The notes under the pieces are model-generated. The model saw only the letters and a program-made list of their open reading frames with translations, was not told the DNA's origin and made no database searches. A stretch of 64,000 bases of DNA from Bifidobacterium sp. ESL0784 (GTDB lineage Bacteria > Actinomycetota > Actinomycetes > Actinomycetales > Bifidobacteriaceae): the NCBI RefSeq assembly GCF_029433295.1, contig NZ_JAQTHV010000002.1, positions 62,001-126,000 of the forward strand. Direction: 5' to 3'. Positions within the stretch are counted from its first letter, which is position 1, and the number at the start of each line of letters is the position of its first letter. Both the position numbers and the translations under genes were made by a program. Positions 45,301 to 53,617 of this stretch are shown here, in pieces.

Positions 45301-47022
45301 GATCGGGCCATAAGCCGCCGAAGACGAACGCAGACCAACCAACGGGCTTTCCAGCAAGGTCTGTACTCGGCTGCGCACATATTTTGCCGCTTGTGTCAAC
45401 GACATACCGGAAGCGCCGATGCCATCATGTCGCAATCTCGCCAGTTCCAACAGCGCGAAGAGCCCTTGCACGCTCGGGTCGTCCTTCAGCGGCTTGGTGA
45501 CCGCCGAATAACGCACCGGCACCCCATCGCCGCGCAGCCTCTCGCCGAAAGCCCGCACCATGTCGTTGTCGTGGGCGATGACGGCCATATCGTTCCAGTC
45601 ACGGCCAGCGCCAAGATGCGCCTCTTTGATACGCCAGACCACATCGTCCAACTCCTCGCGCGGGTTTCGGTAGAGCAGAGTTTTTACGCTGCCATCCCCT
45701 GGCTTGGAATCGTCCGCATCCAACGCCTCGATTGGAAGAGCGCCTGCCAGCCGCGGCAATTTTCCAGGTCGATCCGGCAATGCCACGGAAGTATCCTCAT
45801 TAGCTGCAATGGAAAGCGAAACGCGCGACGCCAGCAGGTCGAGATAAGAAGAATAGCCAATACTACAAATCGAGCGCACAGGCAACGTCATCAGCTCTGC
45901 CGAAAGCGGTGGCTGCTGCGCACGCGTAAACAGATATTCAGGATAGGAACCGCGGAAGGTCTGCACGGCTTCGTCGGGATTGCCGACCAGCAGCAACCTC
46001 ACTCCGCGCCGCGCCAACGCCTCAAGGAAAGAGAGACCGGCCAAGGTCAGATCCTGGAAATCGTCGACCGCTATAAACTTCGGGAGTGCGCTAGCGGCGA
46101 CCTGCGCGGCAGCCCGCGCCCCTTCGACCAACAGACGCGAGGAATCGAGGCGGAACTCCCCCGGATATCCTTGAACCACCACCTGCGAATACTCACGTCG
46201 TAGGGCGAACGCCAACCGCCATTGAACACCAAGCCGTTCCACGCGCAGACTGTAGCCAGCGCCGGAATTCTGCGATTCCGCAAGCATCGCGAGAACCTCG
46301 TTCTCGCGTTCGGCGCTCAAACCCAGCTCATCCATGCGAGCCAGCATGTCACGCAATTGCATGACAAATGCATCGTTGATTCCACGCGCGAAAAGGGCGT
46401 CGCTGGAACCGATACCCTGCGAAACGGAACGAGACTGGCCCGCTTCCACTTCCGCCTTTGGCTTTTGACTGTCAACCATAGAGCCACGGGACTTGCCGGC
46501 CGCCACGCTTCCGTCATCGCCATAAACGCTATTGACCCAGTCGTCGGCGGCGAAATACTGCCGCATCAGCTCGCAGGTATCGCACAATTCGCCGGAGCGG
46601 GCATGGCCGACGTGGACCGCGACCACCTGCCGCAACAGCGCATCCTGCTCAGCACCGTTCAGTAGTTTCGGCAGGGGCTCGCGCATGTTATCACGAATGA
46701 TTGAAAGCAGACGAAAGGCGATTGCCGAAAGCGTGGTGACCGGCCGGGCACTCGAAGCCGAGCCGATGGCACGAATGATCCGATCGGAAAGTTTATCGGC
46801 CGCCTGCCGCCCCGAAACCGCCATGAAAACCTTTGAATCGTCGAATCTCGAAATGCCTTCATGCGTCGCCGCGAGCGCGAACTCGGTTTTCCCGGAGCTC
46901 GGTGCCCCCGCCACCAGAAGCGCATGGCCAGCCGTTTCGGAACCATCATCCAGCAAAGCCTTCACCGCGTCCATTGCGGAGTAATCGCTGAAATCCAACA
47001 TATCGTTCCCACTCATAGCCAT
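42400..47022 (-). CDS. adnA: AdnA-like helicase-nuclease subunit
   Basis: This 1540-residue partner has an SF1 helicase-like N-terminus and a RecB-like nuclease C-terminus. Walker A is GAPSSGKT. The Walker B region reads VDDFQDL, with Asp in place of the catalytic Glu, which suits the weak-motor AdnA role. The nuclease has FGTLIH and LIDWKTGHK. Four Cys (CPVC early in the nuclease, and C-x5-C-x2-C at the end, with CNMKTVCPAC) could hold an iron-sulfur cluster as in related AddB-type nucleases. Start codon choice is uncertain: ATGs at 47022, 47016 and 47001 are all in frame, and only the last has a GTGGGA nearby. The SRP RNA gene lies upstream on the same strand. Confidence 0.85.
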   Translation of the reverse strand: MAMSGNDMLDFSDYSAMDAVKALLDDGSETAGHALLVAGAPSSGKTEFALAATHEGISRFDDSKVFMAVSGRQAADKLSDRIIRAIGSASSARPVTTLSAIAFRLLSIIRDNMREPLPKLLNGAEQDALLRQVVAVHVGHARSGELCDTCELMRQYFAADDWVNSVYGDDGSVAAGKSRGSMVDSQKPKAEVEAGQSRSVSQGIGSSDALFARGINDAFVMQLRDMLARMDELGLSAERENEVLAMLAESQNSGAGYSLRVERLGVQWRLAFALRREYSQVVVQGYPGEFRLDSSRLLVEGARAAAQVAASALPKFIAVDDFQDLTLAGLSFLEALARRGVRLLLVGNPDEAVQTFRGSYPEYLFTRAQQPPLSAELMTLPVRSICSIGYSSYLDLLASRVSLSIAANEDTSVALPDRPGKLPRLAGALPIEALDADDSKPGDGSVKTLLYRNPREELDDVVWRIKEAHLGAGRDWNDMAVIAHDNDMVRAFGERLRGDGVPVRYSAVTKPLKDDPSVQGLFALLELARLRHDGIGASGMSLTQAAKYVRSRVQTLLESPLVGLRSSSAAYGPISPARLAPVESVMKAIASLAQVIDGEMNGQATSTRADEDEHTLDVTAQLPRLQATWEQLRERVVAQRPANGVEVDNSLVEGASDRDEADMSFGLDAMYIMLEFDGSGLETDFADGSAKLESDISVDANTGSAGPETDSVDDVEAVLQLIGKVGDDAYSRAFAHVWDLVAKVEQGMSALPSREPQYALSLAWDACHVADIWQVQALANNADGRAANDRLDVMMRLFAYASGSGAKQSVEDFISSVRSMRIEADSLAKVAPVDQAVTLTTPAGSAGGHWRFVFIVGVQQDVWPNLAARNTMFGGENLADIVLHGGMRDEHEAGGAGGDPELAQVLSAEQKSFLVALSRASEQVSLSAVLSDDTVPSDFLYTYVPERFDRVRDADLETRDYAQLADSGRFAGLDTDPRGLVAASRIELMHQADITGSASGQTDEVAGREADKNAGTAGVVGVKADFSQLAVAPDIASSARVRDAAATLALLDDAGLGAADPDSWPYTFDTQDQVSAQSKVARNANRMELSHRDGANEPVSVSVVQNPQDVLNAEKSSSSASTVTLSPSQVDRIWACPVCWMLESQFAGPRPSNAATSFGTLIHKVAQLANEAGLDAPDFMADSSEDGRIKAITTRMMDMYHGLADDLNAIDDPEQRYRAESKDEGAEQTLTDIATYFVTSNDTDYPYGNLKNFAVGRLRHADSEYEFAARFGFDDIRAAYNAIDGIDPIDANDLASIMGLLNGGWPEGMSPDLQIRLTGRIDRMEWRDLGDGKTHVRLIDWKTGHKHDGKQMFNDLQLVCYQLGLAFPEANHSQKTDGNGTSAVLPNAGLRGVEALKAMPEITQSALFDVDLATAPAQSYGAAETLFQPPLFHAGTLNSTGFIKRSHYSDLQKLADLPDLLADAPEGVSAHAWEQFLSLRGTQAVWALTMISRIFYAAAASRSSVLVARPQPDHVAWCNMKTVCPACAGEVDTVYEVRRG

Positions 47023-47135
47023 AGTTCAAAGTCTAAAGGCCGGTGTGGTCGCATATTACGAATTCCTTGATAAACGAACCAAGATACCAACCGTTGGAAT
47101 CGACACCGATCCGGCTGGCTTCAAAGACAAGAAAA

Positions 47136-47218
47136 CCTTCACGCACCCGACAGAGGCCACTTACCCTTGCTGCATTCCTGCCCTGGGGGGATTGGGTGAC
47201 ATAACGCCACGTGAAGGC
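47136..47218 (-). ncRNA. ffs: Signal recognition particle RNA (4.5S-type)
   Basis: On the minus strand the block CCAGGGCAGGAATGCAGCAA GGG is the universal SRP RNA domain IV: a GGAA tetraloop and the asymmetric internal loop that binds Ffh. The outer ends GCCTTCACG and CGTGAAGG pair to close the hairpin, and TTTTC follows (47135-47131) as a terminator. A -10 box TATACT at 47230-47225 sits seven bases before the proposed 5' G at 47218. The length is about 83 nt, a small bacterial SRP RNA. It helps target membrane proteins to the translocon. The 5' and 3' ends may be off by a few bases. Confidence 0.92.
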
Positions 47219-47496
47219 TTAACCAGTATACCCCATGCCCGGATAAAGCCGTTGCAGCGGGTTGCGGCAATAATTACTTGCGAAACCGAAGAAAGCTCAG
47301 ATAAACGAGGAAAAACAAGCCGAGTAGTACTATGGAACCGTTAATCGCCGAAAATCATATGGCCACGTACATAGCGGATGACGATTGTACAACCCGTACC
47401 GATTGAATCCATCCGTGGCCGGAAAACGTCGAAAGACGCATTCCAGCCAGACCACGCGAACCGAAAGCCAGTTATGGGGCGGAAAGGGAAATTGAA
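47219..47496. other. Gap between ffs and glf
   Basis: Divergent regulatory space: the ffs promoter (TATACT at 47225-47230, minus strand) at the left and the glf leader at the right. glf has AAAGGGAAA before its ATG. No small protein gene or further RNA is seen. Confidence 0.5.
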
Positions 47497-48678
47497 ATGA
47501 CCGATAACGAAAAAGGCAAATCACTGCCGGATTTGGTGGTGGTGGGAGCCGGGCTCTTCGGATTGACTGTTGCACAGCAAGCGGCAGAGAACGGACACAC
47601 CGTCGAGATCATCGACATCCGGCCGCATATCGGCGGCAACGCTTATTCCTATATGGACAAAGAAACCGGCGCAGAAATCCACCAGTACGGCGCGCACCTT
47701 TTCCACACCTCCAACGAACGCGTGTGGGACTATGTCAACCGCTTCACCGAATTCACCGACTACCAGCATCGCGTCTACGCCACGCACGACGGTGAGGTCT
47801 ACCCCATGCCGATCAATCTGGGGACCATCAACCAGTTCTTCCACTCGCACTATACGCCGGCCCAGGCGCAGGAGCTCATCGAGGAGCAGGCGGGCGAGCT
47901 GGCCGGCACTGACCCGAGCAATCTGAACGACAAAGGCATCCAGCTTATCGGCCGTCCGCTTTACGAGGCGTTCATCAAGAACTACACGGGCAAGCAGTGG
48001 CAGACCGACCCGGCCGAGCTGCCGGCTTCCATCATCAAACGCCTTCCGGTGCGTTTCACCTACGACAACCACTATTTCAAGGACACGTGGGAAGGCCTGC
48101 CCAAAGACGGCTACACCGCCTGGATGCAGCGCATGATTGACGACCCGAAGATTCACGTCACCTTGAGCACCGACTTCTTCGATGAAAGCCAGCCACTCAA
48201 CAAGAAGGCGCTGCTCGGCCGCGTGCCGATCGTCTACACCGGTCCGGTCGACAAATACTTCGACTATGCGCTCGGCGACCTGAAATGGCGTACCGTCGAT
48301 TTCAAGGAGCAGCGTTACGACGAGGGAGACCACTTCGGCTGCCCAGTGATGAACTTCGTGGATGCCGACGTGCCCTATACGCGCGCCATCGAGTTCAAGA
48401 ACTTCAACCCGGAGCGCAAGGAACAGCAGAACCCAGACAAGACCGTGGTCTGGGAGGAATACAGCCGCTCGGCGGGACGCGACGACGAGCCCTACTACCC
48501 CATCAACACCGCCGACGACCAGAAGCTCTATCAGCAGTACAAGGATTTGGCAGCCAAGGAGCCGGAAGTCGTTTTCGGCGGGCGCCTCGGCACCTACGCC
48601 TATTACGACATGCATCAGGTCATCAACTCGGCGCTTATCGCCTACGAAAAAGAAGTCGACCCGTTGTTAGACAAGTAA
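47497..48678 (+). CDS. glf: UDP-galactopyranose mutase
   Basis: This 393-residue flavoprotein converts UDP-galactopyranose to UDP-galactofuranose for cell-surface polysaccharide. The N-terminus VVVGAGLFG and the IDIRPHIGGNAYSY block bind FAD. QYGAHLFHTSNERVW and the conserved Arg/Tyr-rich middle (RFTYDNHYFKDTWEG) mark the mutase. The ATG at 47497 follows AAAGGGAAA. It is followed by a very strong terminator and stands alone. Confidence 0.96.
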   Translation: MTDNEKGKSLPDLVVVGAGLFGLTVAQQAAENGHTVEIIDIRPHIGGNAYSYMDKETGAEIHQYGAHLFHTSNERVWDYVNRFTEFTDYQHRVYATHDGEVYPMPINLGTINQFFHSHYTPAQAQELIEEQAGELAGTDPSNLNDKGIQLIGRPLYEAFIKNYTGKQWQTDPAELPASIIKRLPVRFTYDNHYFKDTWEGLPKDGYTAWMQRMIDDPKIHVTLSTDFFDESQPLNKKALLGRVPIVYTGPVDKYFDYALGDLKWRTVDFKEQRYDEGDHFGCPVMNFVDADVPYTRAIEFKNFNPERKEQQNPDKTVVWEEYSRSAGRDDEPYYPINTADDQKLYQQYKDLAAKEPEVVFGGRLGTYAYYDMHQVINSALIAYEKEVDPLLDK

Positions 48679-48699
48679 GAGCAGCCGCGCTGCGTTACC

Positions 48700-48750
48700 G
48701 CGTCTTTCTGGCATTCCAACACCGAAATGCCGGAAAGACGCATTTTTATT
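48700..48750 (+). terminator. Strong terminator of glf
   Basis: A 16-bp stem (48700-48715 with 48726-48741, one G-U pair) with a 10-nt loop is followed by ATTTTTATT on the plus strand. It lies 22 bp past the glf stop. Confidence 0.9.
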
Positions 48751-48756
48751 CCTCGC

Positions 48757-48804
48757 ATGCGTCTTTCCTTGCGCCAAAACGCAGGAACAGCAAAGAAGAC
48801 GTAT
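48757..48804. repeat. Second hairpin with shared arms
   Basis: A further imperfect stem-loop (48757-48765 with 48796-48804, inner 48766-48773 with 48780-48786) follows the glf terminator. Its arms repeat the first hairpin's core: GCGTCTTTC appears at 48700 and 48759 and its complement at 48733 and, shortened, at 48795. The four arms alternate in direction and could pair in more than one way. Confidence 0.6.
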
Positions 48805-48868
48805 TTTGCATATCCCAAAGCGCCTTTTCAACACAAGCCTATTGGACCGCCAAGAAAGGCAAGATACA

Positions 48869-48910
48869 CAATCGCGTTCGTCCCATGGAATATCAGGACG
48901 AACGCGATTG
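48869..48910 (-). terminator. Perfect 15-bp stem-loop after the subtilase gene
   Basis: 48869-48883 and 48896-48910 are exact reverse complements around a 12-nt loop, 50 bp past the minus-strand subtilase stop. There is no clear T-run on either side, so termination may need Rho or the stem may protect the 3' end. Confidence 0.65.
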
Positions 48911-48960
48911 CTCATATCAGTCGATCACCATAGCGTCTGCTACGAGACGACATCGGGTGC

Positions 48961-51900
48961 TCAAAGACGCATCATATGACGACGCTTTGCGAACGACACC
49001 GCAACACCTCCGGCAAGCAATGTCACCGCAGCCAGCAATTCGAAGACAACCGACGAACCGGTTGTAGCCAAACCGCGAGATCCGCGAGACCTGCGAGAAG
49101 AGCGGGACGACAGCGACGCAGCCGAAGCAAGGCCGGGAGCAGCCGAGCCGATTCCTGGAGTCGCAGGCCCCACACCGGCGGAACCGCCTTCGAGCCTCTG
49201 CAATCCCTGTTGGGCCTGCTTGAGGGCGACGGTGGCAGCCACGACATCGTTCTTTGCGGCATTTGGATTCGCCAGAAGACTCTTGGCCTGAGCCAAGGCC
49301 GAAGCGAAGGCACGCCACGAGTCGGCCGTGTAATCGGATTGATTGAGACTGGAAGCGGCATCAACGGCTGCTTGCAGCACGTCACGATCGCTCTGTCCGG
49401 CCACCTGTTGCGCCAGGGCATGCTCAGCATTCCTGAGCACTGTGGTCGCCGTATCGACGTCGCTTTGCGTCGCGTCCTCGTCGGCCATTACCGTCCTTGC
49501 CGAAGCGAGAGCCGTCTGAAGCTGCGACCATGAAGCCGCTGTGTAATCGGCTTCGTTCAGACGGGCGGCCGCATCGATGGCGGCCTGCAGATCCGTCTTG
49601 CCCGCTCGCGATGCCACATCCATCGAGAAGGTCTGCGCATCGCTGTCAGGAGCCTGGCCCAATGTGTGGACCAGAATGGTGGCCGGAATCCGCTCATCAA
49701 TGCTACCGCCCTGAGCAGAAACCTGCGGGGCAGCCTGAGCCATGTGAACCGGAATGGTGGTTCCGTTCTGATCGGGGAATTCGAAATCGCCGTTGCTGCC
49801 CAAGCCTGTATTGCCATACCACATGGCCGGCTTGATGGCATCAAACTTCGTATCGCTGAACGATCCGACCTCATCGACCGTCTGGTTTGTACCCAAATAG
49901 GACGATTCGACCTTATAGGACATAGGTGCGCTCGTGCTGGCAGAAGTGACATCGGCCAGATCGTTCAACGGCACCGTGACTACAAGCTGGTTGGAATCAT
50001 TGACAAACTCCGGGTCGATCTCGACCTGGTCGACAATCGTAGTGCTGCCGCCACTGACCTTGGCTACCAAGGCGATCGCAGTATCCAGCTGGTTGCCCTG
50101 ATATCTGAGCGACGGTTCGATGATGCGATCGATCTGTCCGTCGCCGTTCGTATCGATATCGATGTCGAAGTTGAACCCGTCAGCCAGATGGCTCCAGGAT
50201 TTGTCGGTGACAATGCCGAAACTGACGGCGGCATTGGTGGGGTCGCTGACCTGAGGCGCGGTGCTGGAATAGCCGATGGCACGAATGTCATAGGCTTGGG
50301 AACCACGCACCGGCCAGCCGGCCGCAACCTCATCGTCCTTTGCGGTCTCGGAATCGGTTGCTGAAAGCACCAGAGGAATCTGGCGAGAAACATACTTCTG
50401 GTCGCCGATGCCCTGCGAAATGCCTTGCCCGCCGGTCACCAGGCTCTTGCTTCCGTCCGACGCCACCGCATAAGTGGTATTGGTGTTGGAAACCGGCTTG
50501 GGAGCCACGGCGACGGCCACGCGTAACGGCGAAGCATTCGGCGCGGAATCGGTCGGGGTCAGTTCGATCACACCGGTGGCATCGGTGACGATGGCGCTGG
50601 CGATGCCTTGCGCGCTATCAGTCTGGGTGTCGCCCACGGTGTGACGCAATGCGGACTGATTGGGAATGCTCAGGTTGATGTCAAAGTTCGCGCTTCCGTT
50701 CGCGGGAACGGTGACGTTGCTCGTGCTCAACGTGTAATTGACGCCGGGCGTCTGTGTACGGGGCAGGTAGGCCACCGAGAAGTTGCGGGCAACGCTGGAA
50801 GTGTTGCTGACCGTAATGGTCTTCTTGGCGCTGTATCCGTTCTGGCCTACCTGGACCACGCCGAAACCGGCCGTGACCGCGGAAGGATCGTCAGAGGAGA
50901 CCTGGACCGGGTTGTTGACCGCGGCAAGGGCATCGACGCGACCGGTACCCACGCGCATCGGGCCATAAGTCTTGGCGTTGGGGGTGTGATCGGTTTTGAT
51001 GTCATGGGTGGCGGTGTTGATCATCTGTTCCTTGACCTGCGATGCACTCCAATCGGGGTGCGCGCCACGCACAAGAGCGGTCACGCCGGAAACCAGCGGA
51101 GTCGCCATCGAGGTGCCCTGCATGACTTCCATGCCGTTGCCGCTTCCGGCCGAAGCCGAACCGATGCCGACGCCGGGAGCTGCCACATCGGGCTTGATGG
51201 TGCCGTTATAGGAGCCATGGATTCCGCGGGAGCTGAAATCGGCGATTGTATCGGCGATTTCACCGGAGTAATCGTTTTCCTGGGTCTGCTTCAACGCGTC
51301 ACCGAGCTGCACGCTCACCCCACCGGCCTCAATGAGAGAGTCAAGGGAGATGTCGTCGGAATCCTGCTTGATGATCTGGAAGCCGGGGATGGTCGAGTTG
51401 CCGGCGATTCCGGCCGCGGGCACATTCTGCTGGGAATCGAAGATGATACCTACGGCCCCTGCGTGCTCGGCATTGTTGAACCGGGCCCTCGAACCGCACG
51501 AGACGTTGCTGTCGTCCCAGTGCACATAAGCGATCTTGCCGTTTACCGCAGCCGCATCGGCGGAAGAGTAAGCCTTGCAGCCTTCGGCGTTGTCGTTGGG
51601 ATCATCCGTCGACCCCTTGATGGCGACAACCGGAGCGGTGACGTTGAAGCTGCCGGTGAAACTGGACGAATACTGTCCGGCAAGGTACCTGCCATTAATG
51701 ACGGAAGGACCGGCGGTGACCTTGATGGCATCCTGCAGGATCATACCGGTTTCGCTGGCGGCGACGGTCAATGCACTGCGTGCGGAGCCCGGAGAACCCA
51801 GAATGTCGGTATAGTCGCCGTCATTGCCGGCGGCGATCACCGAGACCACGCCGTCTTTGGAAAGATTGTCGACCGCTGCCGCATCAGGTTCGTCCCCTTG

Positions 51901-53307
51901 CGAGAAGGAGGAGCCCAACGACATGGAAACGATGCTGATCTTATCGGCGGGAGCGCAACTCAGGTTGTGCCTGGAAACCCAATCGAGGGCTTCGAGCGTC
52001 AGTCCGGTGCTGCCACCGTTGTCGCCGAAGACCTTCAACGAATACAGACCGGCCTTAGGCGCGGATCCCGGACCGATCTTCATGCTTTGCACATCGCTGT
52101 TGTTCAACGAGGTGTAGTTGCCCGAGAATCGGCTTCCACCTGCGGTAATGCCATAACCTGCCACAGTACCGGCCACATGCGTGCCGTGGTGGCCTCCCTC
52201 GCCATCGATCGGGTTGGCATCCGGGGTGGGGGTGTCGATCATATGGCCACTAGAATCATCCGAACCATAGACCGGGCCTGCGAAATCGTAGCCGCCCTTG
52301 AATTTGCTGGAGTCGAGCAACGTTTTCAGCGTCGGGTCCGTCAACGGATCTGCGGTGGATGACAGAGCGGTCTGATAGGCGGAAGGAGTGCCTACGCCAC
52401 CGAAATCGGCGTGGGTATAATCCAGGCCGGTATCCACCACGGCCACATTGACGCCTTCACCCGTCTTGCCCGTCTGATTCCAAGTATTGACGGCATTGAT
52501 GAACTGATCACTGTGCTTGTTGTATGGAACCTCGCCGGCATCCTGCGCTGCAGGCTGGGCGCTCGATTGCGTTTGCGCCGACCCTTGAGTCGCACTCGGA
52601 GCCTCGGACTGGACGCCAGCCTTGGGAGTTTCATCGGATTTCGGATCAGCGACTTTGCTGCTATCGCCGGCGTTGCCGGTAGGAGCGGAAGTCGTATCGT
52701 TGCCGTTTGCCGGAGCCTTCGCTTCCCCATCGGCAGCCTGGGCTTTCGCAGTCCCGGCCTGCCCCAAAGTGGACGGGTCATCGGCCACGGTCATCTTCGG
52801 CAAAGACGAAACACGCAAAGCGTTCTTGGATCGTTTGACCAAATCGCGCAACGCGGACGCATCGGCGCGAACCGCCACACCAGTCGTGGAATACGAGGTC
52901 ACAAAGGTCAATTGTGCGCTGGGGTCGATTTTCTTCAGCTCGGCGAATACGCCGTTTGCCGTCGCGCTGGCCTTGCTGGCCGACTGCCGGCCCTCACTGT
53001 TCGCCTGCTGCTCACGCTGCGACGACGAACCGCTACGAAGTAGGTCAAGACGATCGAGGACCTGCGTCTTTTTCTCCACTCCAGCGGTACCCGTCGTGGA
53101 GATGAAGGCATCAATCTTGCCGGACGCTCCAGCGACCGAAGGCGCGACCTTCCCCTTCTCGCCCTTGAGGACCCGCTGGTTCAATGTCAGTGCGCCACCG
53201 TTGTCGACTTCCGCGGCATTCGCCGTGGTCATCGCGCCTGCAAAGCCGGCGAACATCGAGACCGTTACGGCTAATGCCGTCAGTCCAGACCATCTTTTCC
53301 GTTTCAT
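48961..53307 (-). CDS. Cell-wall-anchored subtilisin-like protease
   Basis: This 1448-residue secreted S8 protease begins with a signal peptide (KRKRW, hydrophobic core, AANA near 32). Residues about 35-260 are a propeptide and a Ser/Thr/Ala-rich linker. The catalytic triad is D292 (VVDTGLD), H374 (HHGTHVAG) and the Ser of QGTSMATP near 730. A PA-type insert (IAYVHWDDSNVSCGSRARFN) lies between His and Ser. Two FIVAR repeats lie at about 1265-1392. The C-terminus ends with LATTG (1413-1417), a hydrophobic helix and KRRHMMRL, a sortase signal with Ala for the usual Pro. It probably cuts host or dietary proteins or matures surface proteins. Confidence 0.92.
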   Translation of the reverse strand: MKRKRWSGLTALAVTVSMFAGFAGAMTTANAAEVDNGGALTLNQRVLKGEKGKVAPSVAGASGKIDAFISTTGTAGVEKKTQVLDRLDLLRSGSSSQREQQANSEGRQSASKASATANGVFAELKKIDPSAQLTFVTSYSTTGVAVRADASALRDLVKRSKNALRVSSLPKMTVADDPSTLGQAGTAKAQAADGEAKAPANGNDTTSAPTGNAGDSSKVADPKSDETPKAGVQSEAPSATQGSAQTQSSAQPAAQDAGEVPYNKHSDQFINAVNTWNQTGKTGEGVNVAVVDTGLDYTHADFGGVGTPSAYQTALSSTADPLTDPTLKTLLDSSKFKGGYDFAGPVYGSDDSSGHMIDTPTPDANPIDGEGGHHGTHVAGTVAGYGITAGGSRFSGNYTSLNNSDVQSMKIGPGSAPKAGLYSLKVFGDNGGSTGLTLEALDWVSRHNLSCAPADKISIVSMSLGSSFSQGDEPDAAAVDNLSKDGVVSVIAAGNDGDYTDILGSPGSARSALTVAASETGMILQDAIKVTAGPSVINGRYLAGQYSSSFTGSFNVTAPVVAIKGSTDDPNDNAEGCKAYSSADAAAVNGKIAYVHWDDSNVSCGSRARFNNAEHAGAVGIIFDSQQNVPAAGIAGNSTIPGFQIIKQDSDDISLDSLIEAGGVSVQLGDALKQTQENDYSGEIADTIADFSSRGIHGSYNGTIKPDVAAPGVGIGSASAGSGNGMEVMQGTSMATPLVSGVTALVRGAHPDWSASQVKEQMINTATHDIKTDHTPNAKTYGPMRVGTGRVDALAAVNNPVQVSSDDPSAVTAGFGVVQVGQNGYSAKKTITVSNTSSVARNFSVAYLPRTQTPGVNYTLSTSNVTVPANGSANFDINLSIPNQSALRHTVGDTQTDSAQGIASAIVTDATGVIELTPTDSAPNASPLRVAVAVAPKPVSNTNTTYAVASDGSKSLVTGGQGISQGIGDQKYVSRQIPLVLSATDSETAKDDEVAAGWPVRGSQAYDIRAIGYSSTAPQVSDPTNAAVSFGIVTDKSWSHLADGFNFDIDIDTNGDGQIDRIIEPSLRYQGNQLDTAIALVAKVSGGSTTIVDQVEIDPEFVNDSNQLVVTVPLNDLADVTSASTSAPMSYKVESSYLGTNQTVDEVGSFSDTKFDAIKPAMWYGNTGLGSNGDFEFPDQNGTTIPVHMAQAAPQVSAQGGSIDERIPATILVHTLGQAPDSDAQTFSMDVASRAGKTDLQAAIDAAARLNEADYTAASWSQLQTALASARTVMADEDATQSDVDTATTVLRNAEHALAQQVAGQSDRDVLQAAVDAASSLNQSDYTADSWRAFASALAQAKSLLANPNAAKNDVVAATVALKQAQQGLQRLEGGSAGVGPATPGIGSAAPGLASAASLSSRSSRRSRGSRGLATTGSSVVFELLAAVTLLAGGVAVSFAKRRHMMRL

Positions 53308-53617
53308 TTGACTTCTTGCTTCTTTCTTTTCTGTTTTTTCATGACAGATGGAATAATTATACGATGACGACTATTGCTTATTTATAGCGATTCCAAAAAA
53401 CTTGTAAATCCCTGAATGAACGGCAATATCAAATCGACGTCGAACGATGTCCGTATCGAAGAAAAAGCAGGAAAATCAAGGGGTCGAAGCACATTGACCC
53501 GGTCGGAAGGACCAAAGGCCGCATGGCGGAATTTTTGAAGGCATCCGGATACGAAAATCGCCACTTGCGTAATGCAAGTGGCGACCAGGTATTGACGAAT
53601 GTCATACACGCTTTAAC
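53308..53617. other. Gap between the subtilase and ino1
   Basis: This 310-bp gap carries the subtilase promoter and ribosome-binding region and the ino1 terminator (53559-53583). Nothing else is recognisable. Confidence 0.5.
53559..53583 (-). terminator. Terminator of ino1
   Basis: A perfect 10-bp stem (53559-53568 with 53574-53583) and 5-nt loop lies 35 bp past the ino1 stop. On the minus strand it is followed by ATTTTCG. Confidence 0.75.
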
